A DNA stretch of 5,697 nt from an uncultured Erysipelotrichaceae bacterium (GCA_902782505.1 CACZNO010000048.1:1-5697); one strand, 5' to 3'. Counted from the first letter of the stretch, positions 1-5,697 are shown. Notes: generated from the sequence alone by a model not told the origin. A program made the numbers and translations.

Positions 1-1
1 A

Positions 2-439
2 TACCGGTTTGTCGGGATCCTGCCGAAGAATACCGGAGATTTCACGTTTGAATCGCTGAAACTGAAGAGCCTGTTTGATTCGGTCAGCTGGGATTATGAC
101 GTCTATGTGAATATGCCGAAACTGGACATCCAGTACAGCGTGTCGCTGGTGGAACCCCTGAAGCAGCTGGGGTTGGAAGTTCTGTTTACGGAACAGGCGG
201 ATTTCAGCGGAATTGCGAATAGTTTGAAGGTTTCGGACATCATTCAGAAATCGGTGCTCAAGCTCGATGAAAAGGGTACCGAGGCGGCGGCGGTGACAGT
301 GATCTCCATGGATGCCACGGCCATGCCGGTGCAGCGCCAGGAAAAGTCCGTTTCGCTGGACCGTCCGTTCGCATTCATGATCATGGACGCAAACGACAAT
401 GTCCTGTTCGCGGGAAAAGTTCTGAACCCGAACAAGTAA
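2..439 (+). CDS. Serpin family protease inhibitor, C-terminal part (5' end outside window)
   Basis: The frame is open from base 2 to the TAA at 437-439 and gives 145 residues; a full serpin is about 370-420, so this is the last third. Serpins are suicide inhibitors that trap a serine or cysteine protease after it cuts an exposed reactive-centre loop. Visible family marks: a PKLDIQYSVSL strand near residues 39-49; the LGLEVLFTEQADFSGI block (56-71), like the usual LGM..aF...ADFSGI; the hinge EKGTEAAAVT (90-99), whose small residues at P12-P9 are typical of inhibitory rather than non-inhibitory serpins; and the C-terminal signature DRPFAFMI...VLFAGKVLNP (120-143). Counting from P17 = Glu90 puts P1-P1' at about Thr106-Ala107, suggesting a target that prefers small residues, such as an elastase-like protease; loop-length variation could shift this by a residue or more. 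A GTG at 107 is internal, because the serpin similarity continues upstream of it. Signal peptide and localisation cannot be judged. Confidence 0.93.
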   Translation, partial: YRFVGILPKNTGDFTFESLKLKSLFDSVSWDYDVYVNMPKLDIQYSVSLVEPLKQLGLEVLFTEQADFSGIANSLKVSDIIQKSVLKLDEKGTEAAAVTVISMDATAMPVQRQEKSVSLDRPFAFMIMDANDNVLFAGKVLNPNK

Positions 440-449
440 ACCGGAAAGC

Positions 450-476
450 AAGGCGGAGAAATCCGCCTTTTTCTTT
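450..476 (+). terminator. Rho-independent terminator of the serpin gene
   Basis: A perfect 8-bp stem, AAGGCGGA (450-457) with TCCGCCTT (462-469), closes a GAAA tetraloop and is followed by a T-rich run (470-476, TTTCTTT). It starts 10 bases after the serpin stop codon. There is no T-run on the opposite strand, so it acts on + strand transcripts only. It separates the serpin transcript from the channel gene. Confidence 0.9.
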
Positions 477-518
477 GCGCCGTACGCGGGATTGCCTTAC
501 GTGAAAAGAAGAAAGACC

Positions 519-548
519 TTGTTAAAACAAACCTTCAAATGAGATAAT
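519..548 (+). promoter_or_regulatory. Candidate sigma-A-type promoter for the channel/binding-protein pair
   Basis: TTGTTA (519-524, 4 of 6 to TTGACA) and GATAAT (543-548, 5 of 6 to TATAAT) are 18 bp apart, with an A/G-rich stretch just upstream (501-516). It lies after the serpin terminator and is the most A+T-rich part of the gap. A start near 555 would leave a leader of about 68 bases. Several overlapping AT hexamers (TATTAT at 548-553, TATAAA at 551-556) make the exact -10 uncertain. The -35 region also sits in a small dyad (TTGTT AA AACAA, 519-530) that might be an operator. Confidence 0.5.
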
Positions 549-574
549 ATTATAAACGGTTTACGGATAATCCT

Positions 575-601
575 GCGGCTTCGAAGAGGGAAAACCGCCG
601 C
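575..601 (+). other. Possible weak hairpin in the leader of the channel gene
   Basis: GCGGC (575-579) can pair with GCCGC (597-601) across a 17-base loop, ending 10 bases before the Shine-Dalgarno sequence. The stem is only 5 bp and could be chance. It does not cover the ribosome binding site and resembles no riboswitch class I recognise. Confidence 0.2.
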
Positions 602-610
602 GTTCGATAC

Positions 611-617
611 GGGGGAG
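611..617 (+). promoter_or_regulatory. Ribosome binding site fixing the channel start at 623
   Basis: GGGGGAG followed by AGTAT and then ATG: the purine core is G-rich, with GGAG ending 5 bases before the start. No other in-frame start nearby has comparable support, so it fixes the start at 623. Confidence 0.75.
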
Positions 618-622
618 AGTAT

Positions 623-3600
623 ATGGAAATTGAAGAGAGAGAAAACCTGGATAAACAGATCGATAATATAGAAAATCACAACGGTTTGTTCGGGAAAATC
701 ATGCGAAATGTGCTGCTGATCGTAATCGGCACGATTATCGTGGCGATTTTCCTGCGGGTCGTTCAGACGCGGACTTCCATGTCCAAGCAACAGGAAAATC
801 ATGAACTCGCTCTTACGGAAGCGGTCTCTTTGCTGGAAAGAGCCGACGAGAACACAAAAGAACTGACCGGTATCTACCACAGCGGAAACTGGCAGACGCT
901 GGAAGATATCCAGGAGATGTTTGCCAGAGGGACCTTTAACAAACTGGTTGAAGCGGACAACAGCGTCCGTTCGGAAGTGTTTGCGGAAATCGCTGAGCGC
1001 GCAGGGGTTTCCTATCTGTATCTTCTGGATGAGAAGGGCACGATTCTGGTCAGCCCCGACGCGGAATTGCAGGGGTGGAATCCGGCAGCCACGGCACATA
1101 TGACCCAGGAAAACCTGAACCGGATCCTGAACTGGTGTTATGACGAAGACGGGAATGTGTCCCCGGTATTTGTGATGAACATGTACGGGACATATTATTT
1201 CTACTCCATGCCGATGATGTACAACGGAGTTCAGTATGTGCTGGCAATCGGCCATAATTCCGTGATGCTGGATCAGCACGCTTCTTCTTTAAGCGATGTA
1301 TCCAATGTATTGAGCCGTACGAAAGTCATCAATGACGGATTCCTGTTCGCCGTCAATAAGGAAGACATGATCTTCGAATACTACAATAACGGGGAAGATC
1401 TTCTGACCGGACAGAATGTGTTCGCGGTCGGTTTGAAGGAAGATGTTCTGAAAGACGGATACAAGGGAACGCAGGATATTCTGGAGGAAACGTATTACTG
1501 CACGTCCAAAACTCTCGGGGATAATATGGTCATTGTCGCGGCGGCGCGGCTGAATGAAGTTGTTTCCCATGATAAGTACGTCCTGTTGTGGTCAGTCATG
1601 GGGTTCTGTATCGTTATGGTTCTTTGCCTTGCGTACGCGATTATCGTAAAGAACGACTATATCCGGCAGGGCATCAACAAGGAAAAATCGATTCTGTTCA
1701 AGGGGGCTCCCGAACAGAAGTATTTTGATAAAGCGGTATTCCGCCGGGTTCTTCCGCTGATGATGATCGGGGTGCTTTCGGTCTACGGCATTACTTTCTA
1801 CATGCAGACGCTTCTGGAAATTGAAGAGGGCGTGGACAAGGCCAAAGTCATCCTGCAGGAAGTCAGCGCGAGATATGAAGAGGGTGCGGAAAGCCGGGAC
1901 GTCGTACAGGATTATTTCAATTCGCGGTTCCTTTCCATCGCCAATCTGGCGTCGTTTATCGTGGGAGAAACGCCGGAAGTCATGAACGCGAATACCGATC
2001 ATTATCATACCGTTTACGATGAAGACGGTGTGCGGAGGTTCGTGCTGGATGACGAAGGAAATCCGCTGAGATCCATCGCGGAAGCGCCGTTTTTGCAGGA
2101 ACTATGCCAGAGCAACCTCATCGACGCCATCTACATCTTCAATGAAGAAGGATATACGATCGCGACCAGCACCAAGAACTGGTTCTTCTCGCTCAGCAAG
2201 GATGAAAACGATCAGTCGTATCCTTTCCGGCAGGTGTTAGACGGCAAGACAGACAGTTATCTGCAGGAAGCAATGGTCAACGACCTCGGTGAAGATACGC
2301 AATTCTTCGGTGTCGCGATGTATTACTATACGACTTTGGACGAAAACGGAGAGACCAAATACGTTTCCCGCTATGCGTTTGAAGAAGCCTGCGCAGCGGA
2401 GAATGTCAGCGGCGTCCGGACAGCGGGAGGCATCACCAAGCACCGTTCGCTGTTACAGATCGAGCTGAACGAAAATCTGGCCGGTATGATCATGGAAACA
2501 ACCAGCACGGAATATGCCATGTCCACGAAAGTTTTATCGGACGGGGCGGTTCTCGTGTTTGACAGCAGCCCGGAACACAAGTGCGTCTATTCGCCGAACC
2601 CGGTCAATCTGGGCCGTTCCGCGGAGGAACTCGGCATTTCCTCCAAAGCGTTCTCGGGCAATGTATATTACGGATTCAACAAGCTCAACGGAAATACCTA
2701 TTTCGAATATTTCCGTTATCTGGATGAGAATTACTATGTCGCGGCAGCGATTCCGAAGAGCAGCATGTACCAGACCCGTACGATGATTTCGCTGATTACG
2801 GCGGCGGTATGTCTGGTGCTGGTGCTGAACCTGCTGCTGACGGCGACGGTTTCCGATGTGGAGCAGACGCCGTACGAGGAAATGCTGGCTAAACAGCACC
2901 AGGAAGACAAGAATTCCACGATTTTCAGCATCATTCTTCCTTCCGGACGAATCGCGAGCACGACCAAAGCTCTGGCCAGATGGGATAACCGCAGGATTCC
3001 GTGGAATGAACGTTCGACGGAAATGAAACTCGGTACGGTACTGGGGTGGATCCTTTTGATTCCGGTGATGTACTTCGTGTTCTCGGCATTGGGAATCAAC
3101 CGCATATCCGCAGAGGATTCCGTCATCCGGTACATCCTCAGCAACGGCTGGGATAAGTCGCCGAATGTCTTCGCGTTCAGCGCCTGCATGATGACCCTGG
3201 CAACGGTGTCCATCGGCATCAATCTTCTGAATATCCCGGTGCGCATGCTGACGAACCTTTTGGGAACACGCGGAGAGACCGTGGGGCATCTGCTGCTGTC
3301 CATCGTCAAATACGGCGGTACGATCGGCGTGCTGTTCTATTGTCTGTATCTGTTCGGCATTGATTCCGCCAACCTTCTGGCGAGCGCGGGAATCATGTCC
3401 ATTATCATCGGTCTTGGCGCGCAGAGTTTGATCAAGGATATCATCGCGGGGATCTTCATCGTGTTTGAAGGAGAATTCCGTGTCGGCGATATCGTAACGA
3501 TCGGCGGATTCCGCGGAACCGTGACAGATATCGGGTTAAGAACCACCAAGATTTCCGGCGGCGGAAACATCAAGATCTTCAACAACAGCGATATTTCCGG

Positions 3601-3967
3601 CGTCCTGAACATGACGAAGGAAACATCGTATGCGTCGGTGACCGTGAGCCTCGATTACACGCAGGATGTCGATTATGTGACGGAGGTTCTGGACAGAGAA
3701 CTGAAGCTTCTCAAGGACCGCAATCCGAAGATCGTCACGGGACCGTCCAGTCTCGGCGTTTCCGGGCTGAACGAGCGGCAGTACACCGTTACGGTCGTTG
3801 CGGGATGTAATGAAAAAGATGTCGCCGCAACCAACCGGTATCTGAATAAAGCCATTCTGGAAATCTTCAAGGAGAACGGAATTCAAAAAGCCGTCAGTAT
3901 TCCGGTGGCGGCGATTCCTATGGACCAGCTCGACGTAATCAAGGGAGAGGGGGCGGAAAAAAGATGA
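623..3967 (+). CDS. Tandem double-Cache-like sensor fused to an MscS-type mechanosensitive channel
   Basis: 1,114 residues; E. coli MscS is 286. Order: cytoplasmic N-tail; TM1 (29-47); ectodomain 1 (48-318); TM2 (319-342); cytoplasmic loop (343-375); TM3 (376-396); ectodomain 2 (397-715); TM4 (719-742); charged cytoplasmic linker (743-800); TM5 (802-823); TM6 and TM7 (about 848-872, 887-911; MscS TM1-TM2); pore helix (about 916-949; MscS TM3); then the beta and alpha/beta cytoplasmic domains to about 1105. The channel call rests on the G..SIIIGLGAQSLIKDIIAG helix, then FRVGDIVTIGGFRGTV and the IFNNSDISGVLN block, closest in style to the YkuT/MscCG branch. Ectodomains show Cache-like hairpins: YLYLLDEKGTILVSPD (131-146) and GFLFAVNKEDMIFEY (239-253) in the first, IYIFNEEGYTIATS (503-516) and AVLVFDSSPEHKCVYSP (642-658) in the second. 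MscS proteins are homoheptameric tension-gated channels; control by an external ligand is inferred. Eight helices place the channel C-terminus in the cytoplasm, as required. Its stop overlaps the next gene. The channel call is firm, the Cache assignment moderate. Confidence 0.92.
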   Translation: MEIEERENLDKQIDNIENHNGLFGKIMRNVLLIVIGTIIVAIFLRVVQTRTSMSKQQENHELALTEAVSLLERADENTKELTGIYHSGNWQTLEDIQEMFARGTFNKLVEADNSVRSEVFAEIAERAGVSYLYLLDEKGTILVSPDAELQGWNPAATAHMTQENLNRILNWCYDEDGNVSPVFVMNMYGTYYFYSMPMMYNGVQYVLAIGHNSVMLDQHASSLSDVSNVLSRTKVINDGFLFAVNKEDMIFEYYNNGEDLLTGQNVFAVGLKEDVLKDGYKGTQDILEETYYCTSKTLGDNMVIVAAARLNEVVSHDKYVLLWSVMGFCIVMVLCLAYAIIVKNDYIRQGINKEKSILFKGAPEQKYFDKAVFRRVLPLMMIGVLSVYGITFYMQTLLEIEEGVDKAKVILQEVSARYEEGAESRDVVQDYFNSRFLSIANLASFIVGETPEVMNANTDHYHTVYDEDGVRRFVLDDEGNPLRSIAEAPFLQELCQSNLIDAIYIFNEEGYTIATSTKNWFFSLSKDENDQSYPFRQVLDGKTDSYLQEAMVNDLGEDTQFFGVAMYYYTTLDENGETKYVSRYAFEEACAAENVSGVRTAGGITKHRSLLQIELNENLAGMIMETTSTEYAMSTKVLSDGAVLVFDSSPEHKCVYSPNPVNLGRSAEELGISSKAFSGNVYYGFNKLNGNTYFEYFRYLDENYYVAAAIPKSSMYQTRTMISLITAAVCLVLVLNLLLTATVSDVEQTPYEEMLAKQHQEDKNSTIFSIILPSGRIASTTKALARWDNRRIPWNERSTEMKLGTVLGWILLIPVMYFVFSALGINRISAEDSVIRYILSNGWDKSPNVFAFSACMMTLATVSIGINLLNIPVRMLTNLLGTRGETVGHLLLSIVKYGGTIGVLFYCLYLFGIDSANLLASAGIMSIIIGLGAQSLIKDIIAGIFIVFEGEFRVGDIVTIGGFRGTVTDIGLRTTKISGGGNIKIFNNSDISGVLNMTKETSYASVTVSLDYTQDVDYVTEVLDRELKLLKDRNPKIVTGPSSLGVSGLNERQYTVTVVAGCNEKDVAATNRYLNKAILEIFKENGIQKAVSIPVAAIPMDQLDVIKGEGAEKR
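3943..3953 (+). promoter_or_regulatory. Ribosome binding site of the lipoprotein gene, inside the channel's 3' end
   Basis: GGGAGAGGGGG ends 10 bases before the ATG at 3964. It lies within the last codons of the channel gene, so ribosomes finishing the channel are delivered to the next start. With the ATGA overlap this suggests translational coupling. The spacing is a little longer than ideal. Confidence 0.65.
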
Positions 3968-5019
3968 AAAAGCTCTTACCGTTACTCATCGTATGTCTTC
4001 TGTGTCTGAACGGATGTTCTTCCGGAGAAACGAATCCGGATGATACGCCTTCGGGACCGGAAAAAAGAGTTGTCCGTTTGGCTTTGAACAGCGCGGGACA
4101 TATCCTCACTTTTATCGCGGACAGTCAGGGGTTCCTGAAAGACGAAGGAATTACCGTACAGTATGTGCCCGTGAAGAACGACGCGGAAGTTTTTGAAGGA
4201 ATCCGCAACGGGACGATCGACATCGCGTCGAATTCCGGAACCAATCTTCCTCTCCAGCAGATTTCCTCCGGCATGGATCTGACGATTTTCGGCGGATACC
4301 TTCTGACCGGATGTATGCCTGTGTTTACCCGCGTGGTGACCGAGTGGCATGGCATTGAAGACTTGATCGGGAAGACGGTCGCCTGTGAACCGAATCTCTA
4401 CGCGCTGACCGGACCGCTGCTGGACATGGGGTATGATCCCCTGAATGATATCACCTGGTACGAAACCGTCGATCAGACGGACCGCATCCGCGCCGTAAAG
4501 AGCGGAGAAGCGGATTTCGGATTGGTGGGCACCGCATTGAATTATGACGTGATCAACGATCCGGAACTCAAGATCGTCACCTATGCGTACGAAGTATTGC
4601 CGGCGTATTCCTGTTGCCGGACGGAAGCGCTGTCTTCCTGGGTGAAAGCGAATCCGGGAACGGTCAAAGCGCTTTTGAGGGCGTGGATCCGGGCGATGGA
4701 ATATTATGATTCGCATCGCGGGGAGATTGCGGCTTTGACTGCGGAAAAGACCGGAACATCCGAAGAACAGGTGAAGGCGTATCTGAATAATCCGCGGTTC
4801 GATTTGAATATCGATCCGATGAGAAAGTCCGTGCGAAGAGCCTGGGACTATATGGACCGGCTGGGATTGCTGGACTATTACGCGAAACAAATCGACATCG
4901 ATGATCATATCAATACCGATTTGTACAAGGAAGCGCTGGATGAATGCCAGCGGCTCTACGGAGCGGAGAATCCGAAATTCTACGAGAAACTGCAGGCGCA
5001 GTACGCCGTCAACGACTGA
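3964..5019 (+). CDS. Solute-binding lipoprotein, NMT1/SsuA/TauA-like (type 2 periplasmic binding fold)
   Basis: 351 residues, a usual length for this class. A lipoprotein signal peptide is clear: MKK, a hydrophobic stretch (4-16), and lipobox LNGC with Cys18 as the lipidated residue, followed by a Ser/Gly/Asp/Pro-rich tether (19-33). The mature protein would be anchored on the outer face of the cytoplasmic membrane. The body starts with VRLALNSAGHILTFIADSQG (37-56), then a helix and GITVQYVPV (62-70), GTIDIASNSG (83-92), LTIFGGY (106-112), IEDLIGKTVAC (131-141) and RIRAVKSGEADFGLVG (174-189), the alternating pattern of NMT1/SsuA/TauA binding proteins, which bind thiamine precursors, sulfonates, nitrate or similar small molecules. 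The ligand cannot be named here. The gene overlaps the channel by 4 bp and is followed at once by a terminator, so no permease or ATPase follows it; an orphan sensory or accessory role is possible. Adjacent cysteines (217-218) are unusual in an exported protein. Confidence 0.9.
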   Translation: MKKLLPLLIVCLLCLNGCSSGETNPDDTPSGPEKRVVRLALNSAGHILTFIADSQGFLKDEGITVQYVPVKNDAEVFEGIRNGTIDIASNSGTNLPLQQISSGMDLTIFGGYLLTGCMPVFTRVVTEWHGIEDLIGKTVACEPNLYALTGPLLDMGYDPLNDITWYETVDQTDRIRAVKSGEADFGLVGTALNYDVINDPELKIVTYAYEVLPAYSCCRTEALSSWVKANPGTVKALLRAWIRAMEYYDSHRGEIAALTAEKTGTSEEQVKAYLNNPRFDLNIDPMRKSVRRAWDYMDRLGLLDYYAKQIDIDDHINTDLYKEALDECQRLYGAENPKFYEKLQAQYAVND

Positions 5020-5022
5020 TAC

Positions 5023-5048
5023 AAGAACCGGTTTTTCCGGTTCTTTTT
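5023..5048 (+). terminator. Rho-independent terminator of the channel/binding-protein operon
   Basis: AAGAACCGG (5023-5031) pairs fully with CCGGTTCTT (5037-5045) around a TTTTT loop, and the T-run continues to 5048. It begins 4 bases after the lipoprotein stop codon, ending the two-gene unit. Confidence 0.9.
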
Positions 5049-5054
5049 CGTCTG

Positions 5055-5063
5055 TGACATAAT
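5055..5063 (+). promoter_or_regulatory. Candidate extended -10 promoter for the oxidoreductase gene
   Basis: TGA-CATAAT is an extended -10 (TGn then 5 of 6 to TATAAT), just after the terminator. No good -35 is seen 16-18 bp upstream, which extended -10 promoters tolerate. Transcription from about 5070 would give a leader of about 43 bases. A second copy of the motif, TGG-CATAAT (5088-5096), is too close to the start codon to leave room for the ribosome binding site. Confidence 0.4.
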
Positions 5064-5097
5064 TTAGAAAAAGCACCACCCACTCAATGGCATAATG

Positions 5098-5104
5098 AAA
5101 GGAG
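5098..5104 (+). promoter_or_regulatory. Ribosome binding site of the oxidoreductase gene
   Basis: AAAGGAG, near-consensus Shine-Dalgarno, 8 bases before the ATG at 5113. It fixes the start of a coding region that is otherwise open to the window end. Confidence 0.8.
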
Positions 5105-5112
5105 AGATTTGC

Positions 5113-5697
5113 ATGAGTGATTACAGTATCTTTAAAGAGCCTGTAAAAGTCGCGGGAACCGAATTCCCCAACCGCTTTTTCATGGCGCCGATGACCATGG
5201 GTTGTTTCTGGGATGAAAACGGCGTTTTCAACGATCAGACCATCCGGTACTTCACGGAACGCACCAAGGGCGGGTTCGGCACGATCGTGACCGGAGCCAT
5301 CTGCACCGACAGCAAGGTCGACCCGTATTCCGCGTTAGGTCCGAACCCGGCCGTCGTCGGAAAGCCCTGGATCGACGCGGCAAAGAAGCTGACGGATTCG
5401 ATCCACGCGGCAGGAGGCAAGATCATCGCCCAGTTATCCATGGGTTTAGGCCGGAACTATCCGGGTCTTCCGTCCCCGAGCGAGAATATCGTATTCGGAA
5501 CCGCGGATACGATGTCGCCGGTCCTGACCAAGGAAGGCATCCAACTGAAAATCGAACAGCTGGTGAACTGCGCGCCGTTAATGAAGGAAGCCGGATTTGA
5601 CGGTATCGAAGTACACGCGATGCACTGGGGATACTTGCTGGATCAGCTCGGAAGCGCGTTCTTCAACCGCCGCACCGATGAATACGGCGGACCGCTG
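5113..5697 (+). CDS. Old yellow enzyme family flavin oxidoreductase (BaiCD/BaiH or 2,4-dienoyl-CoA reductase-like), N-terminal part
   Basis: 195 residues, open to the window end. Members of this group run to about 640-680 residues when an FeS cluster and FAD/NAD domain follow the FMN barrel, or about 350-400 with the barrel alone; the missing 3' part decides. Family marks in order: a start of the form YSIFKEPVKVAGTEFPNRFFMAPM (4-27, FMN-binding APM segment at 25-27), GGFGTIVTGA (53-62), GGKIIAQLSMGLGR (101-114), AGFDGIEVHAMHWGYLLDQ (160-178) and NRRTDEYGG (185-193). His168 and His171 match the conserved H..H pair, and Tyr174 sits where the related 2,4-dienoyl-CoA reductase has a catalytic tyrosine. 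These enzymes reduce activated C=C bonds with NAD(P)H in the cytoplasm; substrates range from enoyl compounds to steroid or bile-acid enones, and the substrate here is not predictable. It is separated from the upstream pair by a terminator, so it is probably transcribed independently. Confidence 0.9.
   Translation, partial: MSDYSIFKEPVKVAGTEFPNRFFMAPMTMGCFWDENGVFNDQTIRYFTERTKGGFGTIVTGAICTDSKVDPYSALGPNPAVVGKPWIDAAKKLTDSIHAAGGKIIAQLSMGLGRNYPGLPSPSENIVFGTADTMSPVLTKEGIQLKIEQLVNCAPLMKEAGFDGIEVHAMHWGYLLDQLGSAFFNRRTDEYGGPL

Noticed and set aside
107..109. GTG as a serpin start, giving a 110-residue protein
   Set aside because: Serpin-like sequence continues in frame upstream to the window edge, and no Shine-Dalgarno sequence precedes the GTG. 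It is an internal valine codon of a cut-off gene.
549..622. A riboswitch, such as the c-di-AMP type known upstream of some osmotic genes
   Set aside because: The predicted leader is only about 70 bases, with one weak 5-bp hairpin and no recognisable conserved riboswitch core.
497..1279. A 260-codon open frame on the - strand, reaching from the promoter gap into the channel gene
   Set aside because: It has no family resemblance, His/Phe/Arg-rich shadow composition, and overlaps a well-supported gene with its own ribosome binding site.
2813..2840. Short repeated CTGGTG/CTGCTG run
   Set aside because: It is just Leu/Val codons of the TM4 helix, with no consistent repeat unit.
2534..3289. A 251-codon open frame on the - strand, and another at 2734-3309, within the channel gene
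   Set aside because: These two overlap each other and the sense gene, and both have low-complexity Arg/His/Gln-rich or nondescript products. The sense strand there encodes clear membrane helices and an MscS domain.
3982..5079. A 365-codon open frame on the - strand across the whole binding-protein gene
   Set aside because: Its product is rich in Arg, His, Ile, Phe and Gln with no recognisable domain, and it lies antisense to a clear lipoprotein family member. It also runs through the terminator hairpin. It is a codon-bias shadow.
3964..5697. A functional link in which the binding protein takes up taurine and the oxidoreductase acts on bile acids
   Set aside because: The ligand of the binding protein cannot be told from sequence, the oxidoreductase family has many substrates, and a strong terminator separates the genes. 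The link would rest only on proximity.

Overview
The window (5,697 bp, roughly half G+C) holds four genes, all on the + strand and all apparently bacterial. Strong purine-rich ribosome binding sites, a lipobox-type lipoprotein, tight terminators with T-runs, and a serpin plus a Bai-like flavin oxidoreductase suggest an anaerobic gut Bacillota (Clostridia or Erysipelotrichia-like). That placement is inference; nothing in the window fixes the taxon.

Layout. (1) 2-439 is the C-terminal 145 residues of a serpin (serine protease inhibitor), with its reactive-centre loop and C-terminal signature, closed by a strong terminator at 450-476. (2) 440-622 is a short regulatory gap with a candidate promoter at 519-548 and a GGGGGAG ribosome binding site. 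(3) 623-3967 encodes a 1,114-residue membrane protein. Two large extracytoplasmic sensor regions, each resembling a double-Cache fold and each bracketed by membrane helices, are fused to a C-terminal MscS-type mechanosensitive channel. (4) 3964-5019 encodes a lipoprotein of the NMT1/SsuA/TauA-like solute-binding class; its ATG overlaps the channel's stop codon (ATGA). A terminator at 5023-5048 closes this pair. (5) 5113-5697 is the 5' part of an old-yellow-enzyme family (BaiCD/BaiH, 2,4-dienoyl-CoA reductase-like) flavin oxidoreductase, with its own ribosome binding site and probably its own promoter. It runs off the window end.

How the genes may work together. The channel and binding protein form a self-contained two-gene unit with a terminator on each side and no ABC permease or ATPase within it. 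The most interesting reading is that the lipoprotein captures a small molecule outside the membrane and either presents it to the Cache sensor regions or works beside them, so that a channel normally opened by membrane tension is also controlled by a ligand. The domains and gene overlap are read from the sequence; the ligand-gated channel idea is inference. The serpin and the oxidoreductase look like independent neighbours.
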